Origin: an uncultured Spartobacteria bacterium
Lineage (GTDB): Bacteria > Verrucomicrobiota > Verrucomicrobiia > Chthoniobacterales > JAATET01
Direction of reading: 5' to 3'
DNA length: 64,000 nucleotides
NCBI GenBank assembly: GCA_938011325.1
Contig: CALLUD010000007.1
Span: 359,624 to 423,623 of the forward strand
Part shown: positions 1 through 10,507 of the stretch, piece by piece
Layout: every line of letters begins with the position of its first letter
Numbering within the stretch: position 1 is the stretch's first letter
The notes under the pieces: model-generated
What the model was told of the DNA's origin: nothing
Database searches by the model: none
The model's input: only the letters and a program-made list of their open reading frames with translations
Program-made: the position numbers and the translations under genes

Positions 1-673
1 CTGAAAATTCCCGCCAGAATGCCGACTGGAAAATTTCCGCCGGTGATTTCGCGAAGAAATGGCACCAATCGCGCGGCGCATCGGTCATCGGACAAAGCCG
101 ATCGTGCGTGCAGGGGGCGATCATGTGATGGCCGGCGTCGAGAAGGATTTGCCGCAGGTCCGTCAGCTGGCGGCTGATGTCCCGCGAGCCGGGTTCGACC
201 CAGATGACTTCGGATGCGGTGGCTGCGAGATGGGCGAGCGCCTTGCGTTCCTCCGGTTTCAACTCGCCGACGACGTGACTGATGAGCAGCAGGGAATCCC
301 CGGGAACTGTTCCATCGCGGAGATTCGCCGGGCTTGCGTCGAGGCCGCGTTGCTTCAAGGCCTCGATCGCGAAGCGCATCGCGACCGCGGATTGATCGTA
401 AACCTCCACCTTTCGAATCCCATACCATTCCGCCACCGCCCGCGTCGCAATCCCGGTGCCGCATCCCCAGTCGAGGATGCGGGTCGCGCGGGGACGCCAT
501 CCCAGGCGCTTGAGCGTGTGGAGGACGGCATCCCATTTCCAGCCGATGCGTTGTGCGAAGGTCGCGTCGTAGAGTTCGAGGTCCCGTGCGGTCCAGTAAT
601 CTGCGGAAGCATCAGTGAGGAAGCGGTCGCGGAGGTCGCGAAGGCGTTGCCAGTCGGCGTTGGTGAATCGCAT
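1..673 (-). CDS. Rsm22-type ribosomal RNA methyltransferase-like protein (partial)
   Basis: An open frame on the minus strand starts at the ATG at 673 and runs off the left edge without a stop, so only about 224 N-terminal residues are present. It contains a Rossmann SAM-binding loop, ILDWGCGTGIATRAV, near residue 66. Later come a LLISHVVGEL segment and the C-terminal signature CPMTDAPRDWCHF. The combination of a methyltransferase fold and a CP...DWCHF cysteine motif is typical of the Rsm22/mitochondrial small-subunit assembly family. The target nucleotide is inferred from the family and is not visible. It is divergent from the histidine kinase at 883, with a shared 209-base spacer. Confidence 0.75.
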   Translation of the reverse strand, partial: MRFTNADWQRLRDLRDRFLTDASADYWTARDLELYDATFAQRIGWKWDAVLHTLKRLGWRPRATRILDWGCGTGIATRAVAEWYGIRKVEVYDQSAVAMRFAIEALKQRGLDASPANLRDGTVPGDSLLLISHVVGELKPEERKALAHLAATASEVIWVEPGSRDISRQLTDLRQILLDAGHHMIAPCTHDRLCPMTDAPRDWCHFFAKSPAEIFQSAFWREFS

Positions 674-882
674 CGTTACAGGGCTGTTTGCAGGGCTTGT
701 AGGGATCATGCGCCGGAACGGTTGTTTTCCCAAAGCAGAGCCGCAAAACGCATCGGCGGGATTGTGGCAAAGTTTGGCGGGTTTTGACGCATCAAAAGTA
801 AACGGGGGCGGAAGCGCTGGCTGATTCCCCGGGATGCGGTATCGTTGAATCGGTCAGTCTGATCACGGACTGGCTGCAGTCG

Positions 883-3300
<2,418 letters not shown>

Positions 3301-3341
3301 AAGGGCGTCCGACGGCGCTGCGAGTCGCGATTTCAAGGCGT

Positions 3342-3467
3342 ATGAAAAGAATCATCCTCCTTGGGGTCGCCGCGATTGCTTTGGGAATTTTCGCCATAGG
3401 TTGCTCGACCGGAGCGCACGTCAATACTCCGATCGTCGATGTCGGCGCCGGCGTCGATGTTGATTGA
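3342..3467 (+). CDS. 41-residue putative lipoprotein
   Basis: A very short ORF with a complete lipoprotein signal: basic MKR start, hydrophobic h-region, then the lipobox AIGC with the lipidated Cys at residue 21. The mature part is only about 20 residues (STGAHVNTPIVDVGAGVDVD) and carries no known domain. It starts 41 bases after the hybrid kinase stop and ends 65 bases before hflX. Small lipoproteins of this kind are often overlooked; the intact signal and in-frame stop make it plausible. Function unknown. Confidence 0.55.
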   Translation: MKRIILLGVAAIALGIFAIGCSTGAHVNTPIVDVGAGVDVD

Positions 3468-3532
3468 TCCTGATTCGGCGCCTCGCGAAATGCGGATGCA
3501 CGGACGGCGGGATCTGCTATGTTCCCGCCTTC

Positions 3533-4834
3533 ATGTTTGAGATCAAGCCGCGCGAAAAGATGGTCGAGCGAGCGCTCCTTGTCGGAGCCTTCGTGGACCC
3601 GACGGCGCGCGCGGACGCCGAGGATTTGCTGAACGAGCTCGCGGAGCTTGTGCGCACGCTGGGCATTCCGGTGATCGATCGCGTGCTCGCGCAGGTGCGG
3701 GAGCCGCAGGCGCGGTATTTCCTCGGATCCGGCAAGGCGGAGGAAGTCTGCGCCCGCGCCAAAGAGCTGCAATGTGACGTGCTGATTTTCGACAACGAGC
3801 TCACCCCCGCGCAGCAGCGCAATTGGGAGGAGCTGTCGAAGGTGACGGTGATCGACCGCGCAGAGGTGATCCTCGACATCTTCGGGATGCGTGCGCAGAC
3901 GCGGGAGGCCCGGTTGCAGGTCGATCTTGCGCGCATGCAATACTCGCTGCCGCGATTGACGCGCGCGTGGGGACACCTCGGAAAGCAGGGCGGTGGCATT
4001 GGCGCGAAGGGCGAAGGTGAAAGCCAGCTCGAACAGGACCGGCGGAACATCCGCGCGCAGATGGACCGCCTGCGTCGCGAGATCGAGGAGGTGCGCGGCG
4101 CACGCGCCACCCAGCGCAAGGACCGGAAGCGCACGCCCGTGCCGAACGCCGCCATCGTCGGTTACACGAACGCCGGAAAATCCTCGCTGCTGCGGCGATT
4201 GACCGGTGCCGACGTGCTCGTCGAGGACAAGCTGTTCGCCACGCTCGACACGACGACACGCAAGATCGCGCTGCCGAACAAACAACCGCTGCTGCTCACC
4301 GACACCGTTGGATTTGTGCGTCAGCTCCCGCACGAGCTTGTCGAGTCGTTCAACGCGACGCTCGAGGAGGCCGCCGTTTCCGACTTTCTCATTCACGTGC
4401 TCGACGCCTCGCACCCCCGCGTCATGGAGTTTTACAACACCACGATGAAGGTGCTCACCGACCTCGGCGCCGACATGAAACAGACGCTGGTCGTCTTCAA
4501 CAAAATGGACCGCGTCGAGGATCCGGCGGCGAAAGCCGTGCTGCGCCTGCATTTTCCGGAGGCCGTCTTTGTCTCCGTGCACACCGGCGAGGGCATGGAT
4601 GTGCTGATCGAGCGCATCGGGGAATTCGTCAGTCGCGGTCTCGAGGAAACGACCTTCGAGCTGCCGCTGGCTCGCGCGGATCTGCTCGCGCGCCTGCACC
4701 GCGAGGGAGTCGTGCACGCGGTGGATTACGAGGAAAATTCCGCGCGAGTGCGGGCCACGGTCCCGCAGCGTCTTCGCGACGAACTCATTGAGTTCGTCGT
4801 CGCCCCCGAGCGCGCCGTCTGGGCGACGGCGTAG
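3533..4834 (+). CDS. hflX: GTPase HflX
   Basis: A 433-residue ribosome-associated GTPase of the HflX family, which splits stalled or stressed ribosomes. The N-terminal HflX domain includes the glycine-rich GQ-type linker GGIGAKGEGESQLE. The G domain follows with the G1 loop GYTNAGKSS (from residue 210), the G3 motif DTVGFVRQLP and the G4 motif NKMD. I chose the ATG at 3533 (MFEIKPREK) over an in-frame start at 3464 because the upstream residues do not resemble the family and overlap the small lipoprotein gene. A hairpin with a T-rich tail follows at 4836. Confidence 0.95.
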   Translation: MFEIKPREKMVERALLVGAFVDPTARADAEDLLNELAELVRTLGIPVIDRVLAQVREPQARYFLGSGKAEEVCARAKELQCDVLIFDNELTPAQQRNWEELSKVTVIDRAEVILDIFGMRAQTREARLQVDLARMQYSLPRLTRAWGHLGKQGGGIGAKGEGESQLEQDRRNIRAQMDRLRREIEEVRGARATQRKDRKRTPVPNAAIVGYTNAGKSSLLRRLTGADVLVEDKLFATLDTTTRKIALPNKQPLLLTDTVGFVRQLPHELVESFNATLEEAAVSDFLIHVLDASHPRVMEFYNTTMKVLTDLGADMKQTLVVFNKMDRVEDPAAKAVLRLHFPEAVFVSVHTGEGMDVLIERIGEFVSRGLEETTFELPLARADLLARLHREGVVHAVDYEENSARVRATVPQRLRDELIEFVVAPERAVWATA

Positions 4835-4835
4835 G

Positions 4836-4861
4836 GATGCCGTAACGGCATCAGTGCTTTT
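4836..4861 (+). terminator. Probable intrinsic terminator of hflX
   Basis: A 7-bp stem GATGCCG/CGGCATC with loop TAA lies directly after the hflX stop (4836-4852), followed by agtgctttt. The short loop, GC-rich stem and T-rich tail fit a rho-independent terminator. Confidence 0.6.
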
Positions 4862-4864
4862 CAG

Positions 4865-5655
4865 GATTTTATCCGGGCCGTCCTGCTTGTGCAGGCCTTG
4901 CCTGGAAAACGTCTTTCACCGGGGTGGCGGTATGGACTGTGGGTGTTGGTGGTGCTGCCCGACCTGCCGGCGTCACGCACCAGCGTTTACAACGTGATGC
5001 CGCCGGTGCGGGAGTTCGCCGGGAAAGGCTGTGGGCCGGGTTTTCGGATCATCCGGAGATGGTGGTGGCTCCTCGTGCGGCTTCCCCGTCCACGGCGGAG
5101 GAAAGTCCCGCCGAATCGTCGGCCGCCCCGGCAGCTTGTGATATCGCTCTCTCGTGGCAGCTGGTGTTGGGGATGACATGGGGCGCGGTGGCGATGCTCC
5201 TGCTGGCGCGGCCTGCGGTTGGAACGATTCGCTTTCACTTCCGCGTGCGGCGGGGATCTTTGGGCCAACGTGCTGGAGCGGGCCTTGCAGACGGTCCATT
5301 GGTTTAATCCGATCCTCTGGTTTGCGGTTCGCTGGATCCGGTAGGATCGAGAGCTGGCGTGCGCTGCCCGGGTGCTCGCCACACAGCAGGAGGAGGAACG
5401 GGATCGCTATGGACGCACGTTGATCAAGGTGCTCGAAAAATCTGCCAGCGACGTCGTGTGCGCCGGGTGTCGGCGTGGACATTCTGGGAACGCCCGTGTC
5501 GTTGAAATGCTTGTCGCTGCAGGGGCCGATTCAAATCCGACCGTTGGAGACGGCAAACGCCTGATGGATTTGATCGCCGAGGCCTGCCAGCAAAAAGGCT
5601 GGAGCCTGCCGGCGGAACCGGTGATCGCGGTGCTGGAAAAACTGAACGGGACGAC
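4865..5655 (+). pseudogene. Decayed M56/BlaR1-type membrane peptidase, possibly with ankyrin tail
   Basis: No intact gene lies here, but fragments in two frames read like an M56 (BlaR1/MecR1) antirepressor peptidase. In frame order: ALPGKRLSPGWRYGLWVLVVL (about 4890-4950), LVLGMTWGAVAMLLLARP (about 5162-5216), VRRG, then after a frameshift near 5254 DLWANVLERALQTVHWFNP and ILWFAVRWIR. An in-frame TAG follows at 5342-5344, then DRELACAARVL and YGRTLIKVLEK. The HELxH zinc site expected just before RRxD is not recognisable. The same frame continues into an ankyrin-like piece, GNARVVEMLVAAGADSNP (about 5482-5535). No BlaI repressor gene is nearby. I interpret this as a degraded gene, although sequencing errors could account for some frame breaks. 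Confidence 0.6.
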
Positions 5656-5675
5656 CATCGATCGATGGTCGTCCC
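5648..5675 (-). terminator. 28-bp perfect palindrome, probable osmC terminator
   Basis: gggacgaccatcga and its exact reverse complement abut to give a 28-base perfect palindrome 13 bases past the osmC stop. On the minus strand it is followed by gttcagttttt, a T-rich tail expected of an intrinsic terminator. The decayed peptidase region on the other strand ends here too, so it may act in both directions. Confidence 0.55.
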
Positions 5676-5688
5676 TTCAGCGGCGAAT

Positions 5689-6111
5689 TTACGCGAGTTT
5701 TGCGTCGAGGGTGATCTCGGCGTTGAGGAGTTTCGAGATCGGACAGCCGGCTTTTGCCTTGGCCGCGCATTCCTGAAATGCCTCCTCGCTCGCGCCGGGG
5801 ATGGTGGCCACGAGGTCGAGATGGCTCTTGGTGACGGCAAATCCGTCGTCGACCTTCTCGAGCGTAACCGTCGCGGTTGTTTCAAGTTTCTCCGGGGTCA
5901 TTCCGGCCTGCCCGAGGATCAGGGACAGCGCCATTGAGAAGCATCCCGCGTGTGCGGCGGCGATGAGTTCCTCGGGGTTCGTGCCCGGTTCTCCTTCGAA
6001 GCGGGTTTTGAAGGAATACGGCTTGTCGACGAGCGCGCCGGATCCGGTGGACATGGTTCCGCTGCCCTCGGTGAGGGAGCCCTTCCAGACTGCTGATGCG
6101 GTGTGTTTCAT
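5689..6111 (-). CDS. osmC: OsmC-family peroxiredoxin
   Basis: A 140-residue thiol peroxidase of the OsmC subfamily, which reduces organic hydroperoxides in the cytoplasm. The hallmarks are the N-terminal A-VWKGSLTEGSGTMS, the NPEELIAAAHAGCFSMAL motif with Cys57, and the second redox Cys123 in AGCPISKLLNAEI. A third Cys115 is present. Length and motif spacing match the family. It is a single gene, convergent with the decayed peptidase and followed by a perfect palindrome that probably terminates it. Confidence 0.93.
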   Translation of the reverse strand: MKHTASAVWKGSLTEGSGTMSTGSGALVDKPYSFKTRFEGEPGTNPEELIAAAHAGCFSMALSLILGQAGMTPEKLETTATVTLEKVDDGFAVTKSHLDLVATIPGASEEAFQECAAKAKAGCPISKLLNAEITLDAKLA

Positions 6112-6151
6112 GGATTGTTTGGTGTTCGGTGGTGAGGGGTGGATAGGACTT

Positions 6152-7672
6152 CTACAAGGGCGGCTGTGGCGCGACCGGTGGTGCGAGGGGCTGACCGGTG
6201 GTCCAGACCAGCGGGGTTCCTTCGGGCAGCATACGCACGGCGCGGGCGATGTCCCAGTTTGTCATGCGAATTCCGCCGAGACTCTCGTGAGTGGCCATTT
6301 CGTCCGGCATGCTGGTGCCGTGAAGGCCGAACTGAAGCGGCTCGGGTTCACCAGCCTTGGCGAGATTGATCCAGATGATGCCGACGGGATTGCGTGGGCC
6401 GGGACCGAGCACGAGGCGTTCGCGCACGGGTGTGGGAGTTGGTCTGGCTTCGCCTGGGGACTCGCGGCCGAAAAGGCGGGTCGGCGTCTGCGACTGAACA
6501 CGGGGTTCCTGATTCGTCACCAGCTGCGGACGGGGAATGGCGTTGAGAACAACCCACTCGCTGCCGCGCAGTCCGGGGCGGGCGATCGAGAGTGGCATCA
6601 CGGCCTCGAGAGCGTCGCCACGGCGAATTTCCAACCGGGAACGATCCACGATCGCCGCGGTGAAGGGGTTCCCCACGCCGGCCGGCGGTTGCAGCGGACC
6701 CGCGAACACGCGCTCGATCTCGAACGGCGCGACATTGGGCACGCGAAATTCCGTGCCAGGGCCGGGCAGTTCCTTGATGTGCGGGTTGAGCTTCCGCAGG
6801 TAGCTCTCGCTGCAGTGAAAGCGTTCCGCCACGAATTCCCACGGACTGCGGTAGGCGAGCATGCGCGTGGTGGTGAGATCCTCGAGCGTGGGCTTTGGGG
6901 GCTTTGCCGCCGCGGTTTTCTTTTTGCTGCCGCTGGTGCCTGGCTCGATGGGCGCCGCTTTGGGCGGTGCGATGAAATGGAAGTCGGCTGTTCGCAGGGT
7001 GTAGGTCGTCGTGGGCTCGGGAACCTTCGCCTTAGCGAGTTCGAGCAGCGCATTCGAGTCGGCGATCTCCGGATGCGTTTGCAGGTAGAGCTGCACGACC
7101 TTGAGGAACTCCGGACTCACTTCGGCATTGATGGGGCCGGCGGAGAATTGCTGACGATCGAGGAAGACCTGAAGAATCAGGGTGTCGAGCGGCTGGCCCG
7201 TGGGAGCTCCGGGAATCGGCGGCTGCGGAGCGGTTCCATCCGGAGCGGGCGTGGGGCTCAATGCCGCGACCTCCTCGGGCGTCGGGATGCGCAGGACGTC
7301 GCCGACCCGAATGAGGTTGCTCTCGAGGCCGTTGACTTTCTTGAGCACCTCGACCGGCACGTTGAACTTTTTGCCAATCTTCGCGAGCGCGTCGCCCCGC
7401 TGCACGACATACGCATCGGGCCGGCCGGTGACGTCGTGGCGAATGGTGGCGCCCGGAAGCGCCGGCGCGTAGGGCGTGGGCGCAACCACGGGAAGCTCCA
7501 GGCCCCAGTTACGCGGATTCGACGGTTCGGGATGCCATTTCCAGCGGACGGCCTTTTCAAGGCCGGGCTCGATTTCGGAAAGCGGTGGCGGGGGAGTCTG
7601 GGCGCGCAAGTCGGGCGCGACCACGGAGGCCATCGCGAGCATTGCAAGAGTTCTACGTATCGCCGCACCCAT
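6152..7672 (-). CDS. Exported LysM/L,D-transpeptidase-like protein lacking the catalytic Cys
   Basis: A 506-residue exported protein with a signal peptide (MGAAIRRTLAML...LRAQ), one LysM domain (residues 88-130, YVVQRGDALAKIGKKFNVP), a Pro/Lys-rich linker, a second LysM-like stretch (FVAERFHCSESYLRKLNPH) and a C-terminal YkuD-like domain. In the YkuD active-site region the sequence is HESLGGIRMTNWD where SxGCxRM is expected. The catalytic Cys is replaced by Gly467 (codon at 6272-6274), so cross-linking by the usual Cys mechanism should not occur. It may bind peptidoglycan without catalysis. I chose the ATG at 7672 because it gives a proper signal peptide. It is divergent from the gene at 7801. 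Confidence 0.85.
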   Translation of the reverse strand: MGAAIRRTLAMLAMASVVAPDLRAQTPPPPLSEIEPGLEKAVRWKWHPEPSNPRNWGLELPVVAPTPYAPALPGATIRHDVTGRPDAYVVQRGDALAKIGKKFNVPVEVLKKVNGLESNLIRVGDVLRIPTPEEVAALSPTPAPDGTAPQPPIPGAPTGQPLDTLILQVFLDRQQFSAGPINAEVSPEFLKVVQLYLQTHPEIADSNALLELAKAKVPEPTTTYTLRTADFHFIAPPKAAPIEPGTSGSKKKTAAAKPPKPTLEDLTTTRMLAYRSPWEFVAERFHCSESYLRKLNPHIKELPGPGTEFRVPNVAPFEIERVFAGPLQPPAGVGNPFTAAIVDRSRLEIRRGDALEAVMPLSIARPGLRGSEWVVLNAIPRPQLVTNQEPRVQSQTPTRLFGRESPGEARPTPTPVRERLVLGPGPRNPVGIIWINLAKAGEPEPLQFGLHGTSMPDEMATHESLGGIRMTNWDIARAVRMLPEGTPLVWTTGQPLAPPVAPQPPL

Positions 7673-7800
7673 TGACCTGAGAATCGGTAGTTGCTCTGCG
7701 CGTTGGTGCAAGTGGATTCCGTGGAACCTTTTGGTTTCCTGACTGGGGAAGGCACTTCGAGTCTTGTTTTCGATCATTTCATGGTAGCCTCTTCGAACCC

Positions 7801-9405
7801 ATGAGCGACGAGCCGTCTCCCCTTTCCAGCCTCGAAGGCATCGACCTGTCCGAGGCGTTTGCTCCTGCCTGGGCAAAAAGCGGTGGTTCGACCGAGCCAC
7901 CCCGGATGCCTCGTGAGCGGCGCGAGAAGGAAGGTGATGCCACGCATCGACGTGAGCGACGACCCGAAGGGCGGCATCGCGACCGGCAGGATCGACGTCC
8001 GCCCCGTCGTGGCGAGAAGAAAGGTCGCGACCGGCGTGAGGAACCGAAAGAGCCGCGCGGGCCTGCGCCCATCGAGGGCTGGAAGGTGCAGTTTCTGCCG
8101 GATCGCGCCGGCGTGGAAGGTCTCGCGAAGCAGATCAAATCCACGGCGCGCGCCTATCCGTTGTTCGATCTCGCGCATCTCGTGCTGGATCGATCGGAGC
8201 GTTACCTCGTGGAATTCCGGCGCACGTCGGACACGGCTCCGGATTTGTTTCACGCGAAAACCGACGACACGCTGTGGACCAGCGAGCAGGAAGTCATCGC
8301 GCACGTGCTTGCGACCGATCTCGACAAATACTACCGCCGCGAGGTCCATTCCGTGGAACCGCCGAAAGGCAACTACCCCTTTGTTGCGCAATGTGGCATG
8401 AGCGGTCTGCTGCTTGGTCCGCCAAACCTTCACGACTATCAATCGAAGCTCATCCGCCTGCATCGGGAGCGGTTCCCGGGCGTTCCCTTCGAGGTTTTCA
8501 AATCGCGGATCCGGATGTTGCGCGACGAGGAATCCATCGAGAAATGGAAGGCCCAGGAGAGCACGCGCGAGGTTTATTATCCGATCGATCCAACGGAGAA
8601 GCAGGCGGAGCCTGAACAGCCGGTGACACCCGCGGAGCCTGAGCCACCTGTCGAGCCGGCTGGCGAAAGCGCGGAGGAACCGGTCACTGAGCAGGAACCG
8701 ATGGTGGAGGTGGTGGAGGAAACGCCGGAGTCTCCCGTGGAAGAAGCGCCGGAGAACGCAGACGCGGAGCCTGCGGCGACCGTGGATGAATCATCCGCTC
8801 CCGCTGGGCCTGCCCCGCTGGCCTCCATGGAGGAGGTGGAGCGGCATTTCCGCGAGCATCATGCGCGGGCGGTGATCGCGAAAATTCGAAACCGCGTGAC
8901 GATTCCCGGCTCTCCGGCGATGAACTCCTCCAGTCCGCGAGTGCATGCGCTGACCCGCCAGACGTGGCATGAGTTGCAGCGGTTCCCGCTTCCGCTCGCA
9001 AACCATCTCGGGCGGCAGCTCACGGCGCTGGGCGTTCATATTTTCAAGGCGAAGAAAAACATCACGTATGCCGGCCTCGCGCGGCCGAAGTATCTCGACC
9101 GTTCCACGGCGCCCGTTTCCGAAGCGGTTTCGGGCATGCTCACCTACATCGAGGAGCATCCGGGAGTGCCGCGCGCGGAGCAATGGAAGGCATTGGTGGC
9201 GCTGCGTCCCGCGCCCGCGCCGGGCGAGGAGGATCGACGGGAGGCTGCAGTGGCCGCCGACCTGTCGTGGCTGCTGCACGAGGGGCATGTGATCGATTTT
9301 GTCGGACGCGGACTCGAGGTGGTCCCCAGGCCTAAGGAGGAACCGAAAAAGGAGACTCCGGCGCCGTCCGGGGAAACCGAAGCGCCCGAACCCGGGGGCG
9401 AGTAG
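7801..9405 (+). CDS. Conserved-looking protein of unknown function with charged N-terminus
   Basis: I do not recognise this 534-residue protein. Residues about 35-90 are very rich in Arg/Glu/Lys (RRERRPEGRHRDRQDRRP). A folded-looking part covers about 92-265 (WKVQFLPDRAGVEGLAKQIK, then YPFVAQCGMSGLLLGPPN). A Pro/Glu/Val-rich spacer covers about 266-345, and a second folded part about 346-490 (HFREHHARAVIAKIRNR, GVHIFKAKKN). There is no signal peptide or membrane segment, so it should be cytoplasmic. The basic tail suggests nucleic-acid or ribosome contact, but that is only inference. The next gene starts 1 base after its stop. Confidence 0.8.
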   Translation: MSDEPSPLSSLEGIDLSEAFAPAWAKSGGSTEPPRMPRERREKEGDATHRRERRPEGRHRDRQDRRPPRRGEKKGRDRREEPKEPRGPAPIEGWKVQFLPDRAGVEGLAKQIKSTARAYPLFDLAHLVLDRSERYLVEFRRTSDTAPDLFHAKTDDTLWTSEQEVIAHVLATDLDKYYRREVHSVEPPKGNYPFVAQCGMSGLLLGPPNLHDYQSKLIRLHRERFPGVPFEVFKSRIRMLRDEESIEKWKAQESTREVYYPIDPTEKQAEPEQPVTPAEPEPPVEPAGESAEEPVTEQEPMVEVVEETPESPVEEAPENADAEPAATVDESSAPAGPAPLASMEEVERHFREHHARAVIAKIRNRVTIPGSPAMNSSSPRVHALTRQTWHELQRFPLPLANHLGRQLTALGVHIFKAKKNITYAGLARPKYLDRSTAPVSEAVSGMLTYIEEHPGVPRAEQWKALVALRPAPAPGEEDRREAAVAADLSWLLHEGHVIDFVGRGLEVVPRPKEEPKKETPAPSGETEAPEPGGE

Positions 9406-9406
9406 C

Positions 9407-10507
9407 ATGTGCCAGCGGTTTGTGTTTCGCCTGCTCGCAATCGTGGCTCTTCTCGTGGAATGCGTGACTTCGCAAGCTGCTGAGCGGCCCGTGCGACTCG
9501 GAGTCGTGGGGCTGGAACACGGTCACGTCGGTTGGATTCTCGGACGCGAGAACAATGGCGACGTGGAGGTCGTGGGCATCGCGGAACCGGACGGGGCGTT
9601 GGCCGAAAGATTGCGCAAGCGCTTCGGCTTCGCGCCGGAGCTGGTTTACTCGCGCGTCGAGGGGATGCTCGATGCGGCGAAGCCGGAGGCGGTGTGTGTG
9701 TTTACAGACATCGGCGATCATCTCGAGGTGATTCGCGCCTGCGCGAAGCGCGGCATTGATGTGATGGTGGAAAAGCCGCTGGCGGTCTCCGTCGAGGATG
9801 CCCGGGAGATTGCGCGCCTTGCCGAGGAGCACGACATCCATGTGCTCACCAACTACGAGACGACGTGGTATCCGTCCGTTCGCGAGGCACGCAAGGCGCT
9901 CGATGAAGGCGAAATTGGAGCGATTCGAAAGATCGTCGCGCATGACGGTCACGAAGGGCCGAAGGAGATCGGGTGCGGGCCGGAGTTTCTTGGCTGGCTG
10001 CTGGATTCCGAAAGTCGCGGCGGTGGTGCGCTGATCGATTTTGGCTGTTACGGTGCGAATCTGATGACGTGGCTGATGAAAGGCGACCGGCCGCAGACGG
10101 TTTTCGCGGTCACGCAGAAGTTGAAGACGGACCCGGCTTATGCCGGCGTCGATGACGAAGCCACCATCGTGCTCACGTATCCGGGGGCGCAGGGGATCAT
10201 TCAGGCATCGTGGAACTGGCCTTACAGCCGGAAGGACCTGGAGATTTACGGCGGGAAAGGCGCGCTCTTTGCGGAGAATCGGGAGACGTTGCGCACGAAG
10301 ACCGGCGGCGACGTGAGCACCGAGGAATGTCCGCCGTCGCCGCCGCCCTTTGACGATTGCTTTGCCTATCTCGCGGCGGTGGTGCGTGGCAAAGTCGATC
10401 CGGAAGGCAGCCTGTCGTCGCTGCCGGTGAACGTGACGGTGGTCGAGATCCTCGATGCCGCGCGGCGTTCCGCCGATTCGGGCAAGGCCGTGCCGCTCAC
10501 TCCGTAG
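9407..10507 (+). CDS. Exported Gfo/Idh/MocA-family oxidoreductase
   Basis: A 366-residue protein of the glucose-fructose oxidoreductase/inositol dehydrogenase fold. Residues 1-25 form a signal peptide (MCQRFVFRLLAIVALL...SQAA), followed by the Rossmann strand VRLGVVGLEHGHVGW. The usual GxGxxG is altered to GLEHGHVG, as in several sugar-related members. The EKPLAVS motif that places the catalytic Lys is intact. Such proteins act on sugars or sugar derivatives with NAD(P); the exact substrate cannot be read. Export is unusual for this family but common in this phylum. I chose the ATG at 9407, 1 base after the upstream stop. Its 3' end overlaps the convergent gene by 11 bases. Confidence 0.85.
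   Translation: MCQRFVFRLLAIVALLVECVTSQAAERPVRLGVVGLEHGHVGWILGRENNGDVEVVGIAEPDGALAERLRKRFGFAPELVYSRVEGMLDAAKPEAVCVFTDIGDHLEVIRACAKRGIDVMVEKPLAVSVEDAREIARLAEEHDIHVLTNYETTWYPSVREARKALDEGEIGAIRKIVAHDGHEGPKEIGCGPEFLGWLLDSESRGGGALIDFGCYGANLMTWLMKGDRPQTVFAVTQKLKTDPAYAGVDDEATIVLTYPGAQGIIQASWNWPYSRKDLEIYGGKGALFAENRETLRTKTGGDVSTEECPPSPPPFDDCFAYLAAVVRGKVDPEGSLSSLPVNVTVVEILDAARRSADSGKAVPLTP

Noticed and set aside
5801..7675. A 624-codon plus-strand open frame across osmC and the LysM gene
   Set aside because: It is antisense to two recognised genes and its translation shows no family features.
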